A DNA stretch of 64,000 bases from the NCBI GenBank assembly GCA_033807775.1, contig CM066327.1, positions 91,162,295 through 91,226,294 of the forward strand, read 5' to 3'. Origin of the DNA: Saussurea involucrata (taxonomy: Eukaryota; Streptophyta; Magnoliopsida; Asterales; Asteraceae). The notes under the pieces are model-generated. The model did not search any database, had not been told where the DNA came from, and saw only the letters and a program-made list of their open reading frames with translations. Both the position numbers and the translations under genes were made by a program. Shown here piece by piece: positions 49,642-58,666 of the stretch. Within the stretch, counting starts at the first letter, position 1. Each line of letters starts with the position of its first letter.

Positions 49642-50044
49642 ATGACAAAGGTGTACCCAATGCCCATCACTCCATTTCCGGTTTTGCCACCCAAATCCTC
49701 CGTCGTCGGCAAGAATCCGATGGTCTTCACCGTTTGGAAGAAGTCTATGCTCTTCAATTGCGATGGATTTACAGTGTTCGACTCCAACGGCAACCTTGTA
49801 TTTCGAGTAGATAACTATGTCCCCGGAGGGAATGGTGAGATTGTTCTCATGGATGCCTCCGGCCACCCTCTCCTCACCATTCGCCGCAAGGTACGTTTAT
49901 CTTGTTATGCATGTAAATCAAATTATGTATGATTTACACCACAAATAGAAACAAAATTTTGTCTGAAGTTGAATTACATGTTGATTAACCAAATTCTTTA
50001 TTAATTATTGCCAGAGGCTAAGTCTTTCGGATAACTGGCAAGTG
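49642..50044 (+). pseudogene. LOR gene B2, 5' part: exon 1, intron, start of exon 2
   Basis: Exon 1 is 49642-49890 (83 codons, intact, differing from B1 at a few residues, for example MTKVYPMP). The intron is 49891-50014 with GT and AG in place. Exon 2 starts at 50015 and reads ten codons, to NWQV, where the copia element enters. The target duplication AAGTG is 50040-50044. The rest of exon 2 resumes at 58232. Confidence 0.9.
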
Positions 50045-51378
50045 TGTTGGACAACCTAAGGGGGGGGTAAGGTTGTATTTAAAATCTTTTTCTTTCAAAA
50101 AATTCTTTGAACAAATAAATACAGAATAAATAAAGCAGAGATAAATAAATAAGTATACAACAATTATATAAACAGATATAATTTAAATGCACAGCGGAAA
50201 TGTAAATAGATAAGGGAAAGAGAATACTTGACAACGGTATTTTTAAAGTGGTTCACCAAACACAAAGTTGGCTAGTCCACCTCGAGAAAATAACACTTCT
50301 CGGAGATCCAATACGAAACGTGTTCTTTACGGTAGAAACACAAACCTTAATACAACAAACGCGAAACACTCTTCTTTGAGAGATTAATGTGGATCACTCA
50401 CTCTAATTCAAACACTTACAAGAGGGTATAGATTTTAATATGAATAATCACTCTTGAATAAGGTTTATCACTTGGATATTTTTAGAGAGTTTGATCACTT
50501 GAGTTGTGTTGCTGATTCAACTAATCGAGAGATTTTAATCTGCTATCAACTCAAGATTTCTTGCTCAAAAATTAATTTTATCAGTTTAAGTGATTTAGTG
50601 TGAGTAAGAAAGCAGCAGAATAATAATCAAATGCTGAGGGAGAATTTATTGCTGAAGTTGGTGTGGCCTTGAAGGCTGCTGGATGCTTGTATTTATACTG
50701 GATGATCATCAGTCTTGAGAGATTTCGCGGTATACCGCCAAACCATCGCGGTATACCTGCGTCAGAAAAAGTACAGCAGAGGAGAAGGTCAACCTGCACA
50801 AACAAACGGCATTGTGTACCCGCGGTATACCGCGTTGCACATGGCGGTATACCGCCTGAAAAAGTTGCTGACAATAGAAGCTTCACATGCAGAAGATGTG
50901 ACGGGTGAATAGTGTCGCGGTATACCGCGAAGACCTTGGCGGTATACCGCCTGAAGTTTTGACCAATGAGAGCATGGCAACGCAGGGTTACTTCGGCTGA
51001 TCACACTACTTGCAACAGTAAAAGGAAGATTTGATTTTAATAACATATATATATATATATCAGTGATTTAATATATATATAAAAAATATTGTATATATAT
51101 ATTTGATTCAAATATATTTATATAGATACGAAATATCCAAGTGATAAAATATTTTTAGGGTGTTTATCATTTTAAAATAAAATGACGAAACTCTTCAGAC
51201 TTGGATTTTTCAGATAAAATTTATCGAGATCATTTAAATATCTGCACACTCAGATAAAATGTTAGATAACAAAATAATGCGGTGTGATTTGTAATCATCA
51301 AAATAAATATGGAGATGTGATTTTATGTGTACCAAAAATATATCACAATATTTAAAGCTGGGTACACTTGCACCAACA
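50045..51378 (-). repeat. 3' LTR of the young copia element
   Basis: TG...CA ends on the minus strand (TGTTGGTGCAAG ... GTCCAACA). It contains six GCGGTATACCGC-type palindromes upstream of a TATA box, and an 8-base C run (minus) near its end. Confidence 0.96.
50690..50950 (-). promoter_or_regulatory. LTR promoter: six GCGGTATACCGC palindromes upstream of TATA (3' LTR)
   Basis: Perfect 12-mers at 50727-50738, 50822-50833, 50844-50855, 50917-50928 and 50939-50950, plus one imperfect copy at 50748-50759. On the minus strand they end about 30 bp upstream of TATAAATA (plus 50690-50697). Self-complementary boxes in U3 suggest sites for a dimeric host factor. Reiterated palindromic motifs in the LTR regulatory region are known for Sireviruses. 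Confidence 0.8.
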
Positions 51379-51540
51379 ATCTCCCCCTTTTTGATGATGA
51401 CAAACACAACGCTAAACACGAGAGCATACTCGGTTTCTCTCCCCCTTTTGTCGAAGCAAAAAGGGTTAAGAAAGTCGCTTATGCTCCCCCTCGAAAGATG
51501 CTCCCCCTCAAAATATGAAATATTTGAGAGTTAGTATTTA

Positions 51541-52746
51541 TCAAGGGTTATACTCAAGCATGCCTAAACCAAGTCTTAATTTAAAGAACGCCTTCTTGTT
51601 TAGAGCTTTAGTGAAAATATCGGCCAAATTATCTTCCGAATCAACCTTTTCAAGCACGATTTTGCCTTTTTGAACATTATCTCGTAAAAAATGATGTCTC
51701 AATTCAATATGTTTGGTACGAGAATGCAAAACGGGATTTTTACTTAAGTTTATGGCACTTGAGTTATCACACATAATTGGAATTTTGGTTAGGTGTACCT
51801 CAAAATCGGTAAGTGTGTGTTTCATCCATAGGACTTGAGCACATGCTCTTGCGGCGGCTACATATTCCGCTTCGGTGGTAGACAAAGCTACGGATTGTTG
51901 TTTCTTAGAGAACCAAGATACAAGTGAGAGACCTATAAAGGCACATACCCCACTAGTACTTTTTCGGTCAACAATAGATCCACCAAGATCGGAATCGGCG
52001 AAACACGTTACTTCTAACTCGGGTTTCTTTGCGTACCATAAGCCAAGATTAGTAGTACCTCGTAAATAACGAAAAATACGCTTGACAGCTTCATAGTGAG
52101 ATTGTTTAGGTGAAGATTGAAAACGAGCACATAAACATACACTAAACATAATATCAGGTCTACTAGCAGTTAAATATAATAAACTACCAATCATACCACG
52201 ATAAATCTTTTCATTAAAATCGTTTCCCTCCTCGTCACGAGATAATTGCAAATTTGTGGTCATTGGAGTTTCAACGGGTTTGACATTTTCAAAGTTAAAC
52301 TTTTTCAACATATCTTTACAATATTTAGATTGACTAATAAAAATACCAGTTTCACATTGTTTTATTTGCAATCCTAAGAAGTATTTTAACTCTCCCATCA
52401 TGCTCATTTCAAACTCGCTTGTCATTTTCGCAGAAAATTCATTACACAGTTTTTCATTAGTGGAACCAAAAATAATATCATCAACATATACTTGCACAAC
52501 CACAATATCATTTTGAACATATTTCACAAATAAAGTATTATCTATTTTACCCATAATATAACCACTAACAATTAAAAAGGTTTTTAATCTATCATACCAC
52601 GCACGCGGAGCCTGCTTTAAACCATAAAGCGCCTTTTTTAATTTATAAACATGTGTCGGGTTTTCAAAACTTTCAAAACCGGGAGGTTGAGAAACGTATA
52701 CCTCCTCATTTATAATACCATTTAAGAAAGCACTTTTAACATCCAT
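51541..52746 (-). CDS. pol: copia reverse transcriptase (C-terminal two thirds) and RNase H
   Basis: Open 401-codon frame. RVT_2 domain: MDVKSAFLNG at the start, GLKQAPRAWYDRL, catalytic YVDDIIFGS, MMGELKYFLGLQI. It is followed by the RNase H part with FADSDLGG, STTEAEYVA and the end DIFTKALNKKAFFKLR. The ATG is not a native start: it is the middle of RT, cut off from the rest of pol by a short deletion near 52765 that shifts the frame. The upstream frame overlaps it at 52722-52746. Confidence 0.93.
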   Translation of the reverse strand: MDVKSAFLNGIINEEVYVSQPPGFESFENPTHVYKLKKALYGLKQAPRAWYDRLKTFLIVSGYIMGKIDNTLFVKYVQNDIVVVQVYVDDIIFGSTNEKLCNEFSAKMTSEFEMSMMGELKYFLGLQIKQCETGIFISQSKYCKDMLKKFNFENVKPVETPMTTNLQLSRDEEGNDFNEKIYRGMIGSLLYLTASRPDIMFSVCLCARFQSSPKQSHYEAVKRIFRYLRGTTNLGLWYAKKPELEVTCFADSDLGGSIVDRKSTSGVCAFIGLSLVSWFSKKQQSVALSTTEAEYVAAARACAQVLWMKHTLTDFEVHLTKIPIMCDNSSAINLSKNPVLHSRTKHIELRHHFLRDNVQKGKIVLEKVDSEDNLADIFTKALNKKAFFKLRLGLGMLEYNP

Positions 52747-54572
52747 TTGAAATAACTTAAAATCTTTAGCATTTGAATAGACTCCAACCTTGCAACTGGT
52801 GCAAAGGTTTCGTCATAATCTATACCTTCTTGTTGACTGTACCCCTTGGCAACTAAACGTGCCTTGTTTCGTGTGACTCCACCGTTCTCGTCTACCTTGT
52901 TTCGGAAGACCCATCTTGTGCCAATAATGGTTTGACTACTAGGGCTAGGCACTAAGTCCCACACATCATTCCTAGAAAATTGGTTTAACTCTTCTTGCAT
53001 GGCCATAATCCAATCCTCATCACCTAAAGCTTCATCTATGGTTTTAGGTTCTATGGTTGAGATAAAGGCATGGAAAGCACAATGGGTAAGGATTTGTGAT
53101 CTAGTTGTCCTTTGGTTTAGGTCACCTATAATTTGATCTACGGGATGGCCTCGAGCGGTTCTAAGGTTAGGATCATCTATACCTTGTGGAATAAAGCATG
53201 GAGGGGCATCACTAGATTCAATATTATTTGTGGAAGGTTGGGTACTTAAATCCAAGTTGCTAAGTTGTTGGGCTAAGACATCTCCTTCACAAACATTGTC
53301 ATTTGCTAAGGGTGCACTCGGTTTGGGAGGACTCTCGTCAAAGCTAACATTAAGGGATTCTTCTACTACCATGGTCTCCTTATTTAGGATTCTATAGGCT
53401 TTGCTATTCCAAGAGTAACCTAGGAACACTCCCTCATAGGCTTTGGGGTCAAATTTGGTTAGGTAGGATTTGGTGTTTAAAATGAAACATTTACAACCAA
53501 AAACTTTTAGGTGAGCTAGGGAAGGTTTTCTACCTCGGTAAAGTTCATAGGGTGTCTTATTTAGGATACCTCTAATTAGGACACGGTTAAGCACATAGGT
53601 CGCGGTAGCAACGGCATCACACCAAAACTTTTGGGGAACTTGATGTTCGTTTAGCATAGTTCTACTCATTTCTTGCAACGTTCGATTTTTCCTTTCAACA
53701 ACCCCGTTAGATTGAGGAGTTCGAGGAGCCGAAAAGTTATGAGTTATACCATGTTTGTCACAAAAGGCACCAAATTGTACATCATTATCGAATTCTCGTC
53801 CATGGTCCGTACGTATGGAAACAATCGTACAACCTTGTTGGTTTTGAATTCGTTTTCCCAAAATTTTAAACTTTTCAAAAGCCTCATTTTTATGTCTCAA
53901 AAATAAAGTCCAAGTATAACGGGAATAATCATCCACAATAACCAAAGTATAAAAATTTCCTCCAAAACTTTGAATAGCCATCGGGCCAAAAAGATCCATA
54001 TGTAGAAGTTCTAAAACTCTTTGAGTAGAAATAACATTTTTTGATTTATGAGAAACGTGATGTTGTTTGCCGACACGACAAGCATCACAAAAATGATTAT
54101 CAAACTTTAATTTTGGCAGGTCACTCACAAGCTCCTTATTTTTTAAGTTTTGCATTAATCTTAGATTAGCGTGACCTAAACGCCTATGCCATAAAGTAGA
54201 AACATCATTAATAGAAGATAAGCATACATTTTCAGATATAACAGTTTTACAAATATATAAATTTCCTTTTACAAAACCATTTAAAAGAACTTTACCATTT
54301 TTTATGATTTTACAAGAATCTTCTTCGAAGACAACAGTTGTATTATTTTTACACAATTGGCGAACACTTAACAAATTAAAATGTAAATTATCAACATGAT
54401 TAACATTAAGAAATTGAACATTATTGCAAGAGACTGTACCTCTACCAATTATATTTCCTTTGGAGTTTCCTCCAAAAATTACCTGTCCACCATCACATGA
54501 CTTATATGATGAAAAGAGATTATTGTTTCCGGTCATGTGACGTGTGCAACCACTATCGAGTATCCAGTCCAT
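52722..54572 (-). CDS. pol: copia protease, integrase and N-terminal RT, frameshifted at the end
   Basis: 616 codons. Aspartic protease WILDSGCTRHMTG is at residues 3-15. The GAG-pre-integrase finger has LWHRRLGH and CDACRVGK. The integrase core has LLHMDLFGP, VIVDDYSRY, SIRTDHGREF and PQSNGVVERKNR (D, D, E). The C-terminal integrase part has KVFGCKCF and FLGYS, then RT begins (WDLVPSP, FRNKVDENG, YDETFAPVARLES). After that the frame is wrong: compared with the family, a short stretch between ARLES and the KDFKLFQMDVKS region is missing. An in-frame TAG lies just upstream of the first codon, near 54588. Confidence 0.93.
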   Translation of the reverse strand: MDWILDSGCTRHMTGNNNLFSSYKSCDGGQVIFGGNSKGNIIGRGTVSCNNVQFLNVNHVDNLHFNLLSVRQLCKNNTTVVFEEDSCKIIKNGKVLLNGFVKGNLYICKTVISENVCLSSINDVSTLWHRRLGHANLRLMQNLKNKELVSDLPKLKFDNHFCDACRVGKQHHVSHKSKNVISTQRVLELLHMDLFGPMAIQSFGGNFYTLVIVDDYSRYTWTLFLRHKNEAFEKFKILGKRIQNQQGCTIVSIRTDHGREFDNDVQFGAFCDKHGITHNFSAPRTPQSNGVVERKNRTLQEMSRTMLNEHQVPQKFWCDAVATATYVLNRVLIRGILNKTPYELYRGRKPSLAHLKVFGCKCFILNTKSYLTKFDPKAYEGVFLGYSWNSKAYRILNKETMVVEESLNVSFDESPPKPSAPLANDNVCEGDVLAQQLSNLDLSTQPSTNNIESSDAPPCFIPQGIDDPNLRTARGHPVDQIIGDLNQRTTRSQILTHCAFHAFISTIEPKTIDEALGDEDWIMAMQEELNQFSRNDVWDLVPSPSSQTIIGTRWVFRNKVDENGGVTRNKARLVAKGYSQQEGIDYDETFAPVARLESIQMLKILSYFKWMLKVLS

Positions 54573-54922
54573 ATCAAGGTCAATCTACAATAATGAAGAT
54601 ATAACTTTTATGGTCCCCATTTCTCGTGGGTCCTTGACAATTAGTTTCAAAAGTCAACCAACATACATATATATAAAGTCAAACAGAATATATATATATA
54701 TATAATACATTACACAATATATAATACATCAAACCATATTAATATATATATATATATAACACATTAAACAAACATAATATATATATATAAGAATTAAAAG
54801 AATTAAATAAAATGTATATGTATATGTGCAGTACGTATGTATATATATATATGAATAGTATAAAAAGTATAAATAACAATATTTTACTTATATATAATAT
54901 ATAACACATATACATAACACAT
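54573..54922 (-). repeat. gag-pol linker expanded with (TA)n microsatellites
   Basis: Between the stop of gag and the protease lies 350 bp that is mostly TATATA tracts (54670-54910 on plus). Nearer the protease, a non-microsatellite part (54590-54660) ends in ATTATTGTAG|ATTGAC, an in-frame TAG that also looks like a splice acceptor. GGTATGCG inside the end of gag could act as a donor. Confidence 0.6.
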
Positions 54923-56833
54923 TTAAAACCATAAACGCATACCACCGGGATTATCATTACTAAACATTCCTTTTGGAATCCATTTATTTACCATTTTAAT
55001 TTTGCGATTATATTTATCATACACATAAAAACAAGCATTTACATTCGCATTATTATTAGGTTTAGAATATTTATCATGGTACATGCGAGCATACGGTTTT
55101 CTCGTATTATAATTTACATTATTTATTTTACGCACATACGGAGGTTTTTGCACATATTGATTTCTTGTATTTACTTTAGGTGATTCATAGAATCTTTTGA
55201 TGGGTATACATGAACATTTATCAACACAAGTATTGGAACCAATGCCTTTTCTACATTTTATACGGTTAGGCATATTAAGCATGTTAAGAACCTTTTTATT
55301 ACTACTTTCAAAGGCTTTAGCTAGCATGTTATCTTTTTCATATGAAGCACATTTAGCCTTTAAGCATGTAATCTCATTCTCAAGAATATCACATTTTGTA
55401 CAAATAATATTTTCATGTGATTTTTTATTTAAGCATGCAATTTCTTTATTTAAAGCATCACAAGATTTACAAAAATCTTTTTCTCCTAATTTAGTTTCTA
55501 ATTTAGCAATTATATCCATATCATTTTCAGATTTTTGTTTAACATTTTTTATTTCCTTTTTACATGCATTTACAGTATCTTTTAACATAGCATTCTCATC
55601 TTGGTAACGATTTGCAAGAGCGGCCATTTTATGAAAAGATTCATATAATTCTTCAAGATTATTTTCACTATCACTTTCATAATCACTATCGTAATCCGAG
55701 TAAGAAGATTTTACCTCGTCGTCGCTATCGGCCATAAGACAAATGGCTTGATAGTCATCTTCTTCTTCACTCTCGCTCCACGCGCCTCCAATGAAGGCTT
55801 TCTCCTTCTTCTTTTGGAACTTGTTCTTTTTCGGACATTCATTGGCGTAGTGGTCTTTGTCACCACATGAGTAGCAAAAGCCTCTCTTTGGCTTAGCTTT
55901 ATCGTCTTCACTCGAGTCGCCATTTTTCTTAACTTTTTCGTCTCGTTTATGGAACTTACGACTTCGATTATCACCACCACGACGGTAGTTACCGTTTCTT
56001 TGAAATCTGCCATTGTTAGAAAATTTATTATTATTATTAAGAAATTTGGAAAAGTTTCTTACCAACATGGCGACTTCATCGAGAGTTTCGGATGGATCTT
56101 TCGAGGAGCTAGCTTTCTCCTTTTTCTTCTCATCTTTTGGTGTTGAGACATTGAGAGCGATTGATTTCTTTTTAACTTGCTCCCGATCTTTGTTTCTTTT
56201 AAGTGCAATTTCATGCACTTTAAGATTACCGATCAAGTCATCTATCTTCATTATGGAAAGGTCACGGGAGTCTTCTAAAGATGTTATCTTTTGCATCCAC
56301 TCCGAAGGAAGAGCTCGTAGGATTTTCCTTATATAGTCCTCGTTAGGATAGGTGCGATCCAAACCTTTCAAAGTAGTCACAATAAGGTTAAATCTTTTAA
56401 ACATTGAGTCAATTGACTCATCTTGTTTCATTTCGAATAGTTCATAATCGTGAACTAAAATATTTACTTTACTAGATTTAACCTCCGTGTTTCCACGATG
56501 AGTATTATTTAAACTTTCCCATATTTGATTTGCAGTTTTATATGTATATACTCTTTCAATTTCGTCAGTTGTTAAAGCAGCATATAATATATTCTTAGCT
56601 TCAAAGTTTAAACAAAAATGAGCTTCATCAGAAGTAGTCCAGTCATCTATAGGTTTATCAATATAAACATCATCTTTCACAATGGTGGGTTTAAAATTCC
56701 CTTTTTCTATGATATTCCAAATCTTTTGATTTTTGCCACGCACGTGACATTCAAATAGCTCGGCCCAAATGCCAAACTTTTCAGTATCTATCAAAGGAGG
56801 TTTTGAAAACACGATATTAGTTTGTTGAGCCAT
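54923..56833 (-). CDS. gag: copia gag (intact, 636 aa)
   Basis: The start MAQQTNIVFSKP is about 45 bp downstream (minus) of the primer-binding site. Residues 1-210 form the UBN2-type capsid region (ANQIWESLNNTH, ALPSEWMQKITSLEDS). A basic Asn/Arg-rich stretch is at 255-300. One zinc knuckle CYSCGDKDHYANEC is at residues 320-333 (C320, C323, H328, C333). An acidic Ser/Asp/Tyr-rich stretch follows, then a Lys/Glu coiled-coil-like region with CKSCDALNKEIACL and CTKCDILENEITCL repeats. The end contains NKWIPKG, the counterpart of WVPK in other elements. Length and order are normal, and the frame is open from end to end. Confidence 0.94.
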   Translation of the reverse strand: MAQQTNIVFSKPPLIDTEKFGIWAELFECHVRGKNQKIWNIIEKGNFKPTIVKDDVYIDKPIDDWTTSDEAHFCLNFEAKNILYAALTTDEIERVYTYKTANQIWESLNNTHRGNTEVKSSKVNILVHDYELFEMKQDESIDSMFKRFNLIVTTLKGLDRTYPNEDYIRKILRALPSEWMQKITSLEDSRDLSIMKIDDLIGNLKVHEIALKRNKDREQVKKKSIALNVSTPKDEKKKEKASSSKDPSETLDEVAMLVRNFSKFLNNNNKFSNNGRFQRNGNYRRGGDNRSRKFHKRDEKVKKNGDSSEDDKAKPKRGFCYSCGDKDHYANECPKKNKFQKKKEKAFIGGAWSESEEEDDYQAICLMADSDDEVKSSYSDYDSDYESDSENNLEELYESFHKMAALANRYQDENAMLKDTVNACKKEIKNVKQKSENDMDIIAKLETKLGEKDFCKSCDALNKEIACLNKKSHENIICTKCDILENEITCLKAKCASYEKDNMLAKAFESSNKKVLNMLNMPNRIKCRKGIGSNTCVDKCSCIPIKRFYESPKVNTRNQYVQKPPYVRKINNVNYNTRKPYARMYHDKYSKPNNNANVNACFYVYDKYNRKIKMVNKWIPKGMFSNDNPGGMRLWF

Positions 56834-56877
56834 TTAGAAGAATAAGAGAAAAATATGCAGAATATTTTGAAAGACCT

Positions 56878-56889
56878 GCTCTGATACCA
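56878..56889 (-). other. Primer-binding site (initiator tRNA-Met type)
   Basis: Plus strand GCTCTGATACCA, minus TGGTATCAGAGC, two bases inside the 5' LTR. Complementary to the 3' end of plant initiator tRNA-Met. Confidence 0.92.
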
Positions 56890-56891
56890 AA

Positions 56892-58226
56892 TGTTGGACA
56901 ACCTAAGGGGGGGGGTAAGGTTGTATTTAAAATCTTTTTCTTTCAAAAAATTCTTTGAACAAATAAATACAGAATAAATAAAGCAGAGATAAATAAATAA
57001 GTATACAACAATTATATAAACAGATATAATTTAAATGCACAGCGGAAATGTAAATAGATAAGGGAAAGAGAATACTTGACAACGGTATTTTTAAAGTGGT
57101 TCACCAAACACAAAGTTGGCTAGTCCACCTCGAGAAAATAACACTTCTCGGAGATCCAATACGAAACGTGTTCTTTACGGTAGAAACACAAACCTTAATA
57201 CAACAAACGCGAAACACTCTTCTTTGAGAGATTAATGTGGATCACTCACTCTAATTCAAACACTTACAAGAGGGTATAGATTTTAATATGAATAATCACT
57301 CTTGAATAAGGTTTATCACTTGGATATTTTTAGAGAGTTTGATCACTTGAGTTGTGTTGCTGATTCAACTAATCGAGAGATTTTAATCTGCTATCAACTC
57401 AAGATTTCTTGCTCAAAAATTAATTTTATCAGTTTAAGTGATTTAGTGTGAGTAAGAAAGCAGCAGAATAATAATCAAATGCTGAGGGAGAATTTATTGC
57501 TGAAGTTGGTGTGGCCTTGAAGGCTGCTGGATGCTTGTATTTATACTGGATGATCATCAGTCTTGAGAGATTTCGCGGTATACCGCCAAACCATCGCGGT
57601 ATACCTGCGTCAGAAAAAGTACAGCAGAGGAGAAGGTCAACCTGCACAAACAAACGGCATTGTGTACCCGCGGTATACCGCGTTGCACATGGCGGTATAC
57701 CGCCTGAAAAAGTTGCTGACAATAGAAGCTTCACATGCAGAAGATGTGACGGGTGAATAGTGTCGCGGTATACCGCGAAGACCTTGGCGGTATACCGCCT
57801 GAAGTTTTGACCAATGAGAGCATGGCAACGCAGGGTTACTTCGGCTGATCACACTACTTGCAACAGTAAAAGGAAGATTTGATTTTAATAACATATATAT
57901 ATATATATCAGTGATTTAATATATATATAAAAAATATTGTATATATATATTTGATTCAAATATATTTATATAGATACGAAATATCCAAGTGATAAAATAT
58001 TTTTAGGGTGTTTATCATTTTAAAATAAAATGACGAAACTCTTCAGACTTGGATTTTTCAGATAAAATTTATCGAGATCATTTAAATATCTGCACACTCA
58101 GATAAAATGTTAGATAACAAAATAATGCGGTGTGATTTGTAATCATCAAAATAAATATGGAGATGTGATTTTATGTGTACCAAAAATATATCACAATATT
58201 TAAAGCTGGGTACACTTGCACCAACA
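56892..58226 (-). repeat. 5' LTR of the young copia element
   Basis: Same as 50045-51378 except for a nine- instead of eight-base G run (plus strand) near its left end. The six palindromes lie at 57575-57798 and the TATA box at 57538-57545. Confidence 0.96.
57538..57798 (-). promoter_or_regulatory. LTR promoter of the young copia element (5' LTR)
   Basis: This is the copy that would drive the genomic RNA. It has the same six GCGGTATACCGC boxes and TATAAATA as the 3' LTR, offset 6848. It fires away from LOR exon 2 (3' part) and antisense to the LOR gene. Confidence 0.78.
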
Positions 58227-58231
58227 AAGTG

Positions 58232-58666
58232 TATGACGGAGAAACAACAGTAAATCCACGGTATTCGGTCACGAAACACGTGAACGTTTTCAACACCAAG
58301 TCCCTGGCTTACGTTAGCAAAGTAGGTTCATCGAAGAACAACAGTACAAGAGTTCCGATGTATGAGATCAATGGATCATATGCCCAGAGGTCTTGCGTTG
58401 TATATGATGATACACGACGTTGTGTTGTTGATATCAGGAGCAAGGAAGCCAAGGGAGGTACTGTTGCTCTCGGAGTAAATGTTTTTCGTTTGGTTGTGCA
58501 ACCTTTGATCGAACCTCCTATCGCTATGGCTCTCGTCATCGTCCTTGATCAAATGTTTGGTTCATCAAGATGTGTTTTTAAGCTAATAAGAGATGAAAAT
58601 ATTAGAAACAGTTGCTATATGTTGTTTTTTCTTTTGATAAATTTTTATGTTACCTTGTCGGGTTAA
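58232..58666 (+). pseudogene. LOR gene B2, 3' part of exon 2, stop codon lost
   Basis: Continues exon 2 from YDGETT after the second AAGTG (58227-58231), in frame with the part ending at 50044. It reads through PPIAMALVIVLDQMFG. One T is missing from the T-run at the end (five instead of six), so the stop used in B1 is skipped and the frame runs on about 30 codons to 58666. So B2 has two defects: the 8.2-kb insertion and the changed C-terminus. Without the insertion it would encode a LOR protein with an odd tail. Confidence 0.88.

Larger units (their letters stand above)
50045..58226 (-). mobile_element. Full-length young Ty1-copia retrotransposon inserted in LOR exon 2
   Basis: 8182 bp, minus orientation. 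LTRs are 50045-51378 (1334 bp) and 56892-58226 (1335 bp). The only difference I found is one base in a poly-G run. Target duplication AAGTG occurs at 50040-50044 and 58227-58231. Primer-binding site TGGTATCAGAGC (plus 56878-56889, two-base spacer). The polypurine tract AAAAAGGGGGAGAT (plus 51379-51392) abuts the 3' LTR. Gag, protease, integrase, RT and RNase H are all present, with a single frameshifting deletion in RT. Confidence 0.97.

Noticed and set aside
50581..51046. Short frames inside the LTRs of the young element
   Set aside because: They sit in U3/R sequence, overlap the palindromes, and appear twice only because LTRs are duplicated.
55197..55607. Plus-strand 136-codon frame over the gag of the young element
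   Set aside because: Antisense to an intact gag with conserved zinc knuckle and coiled coil; no features of its own.
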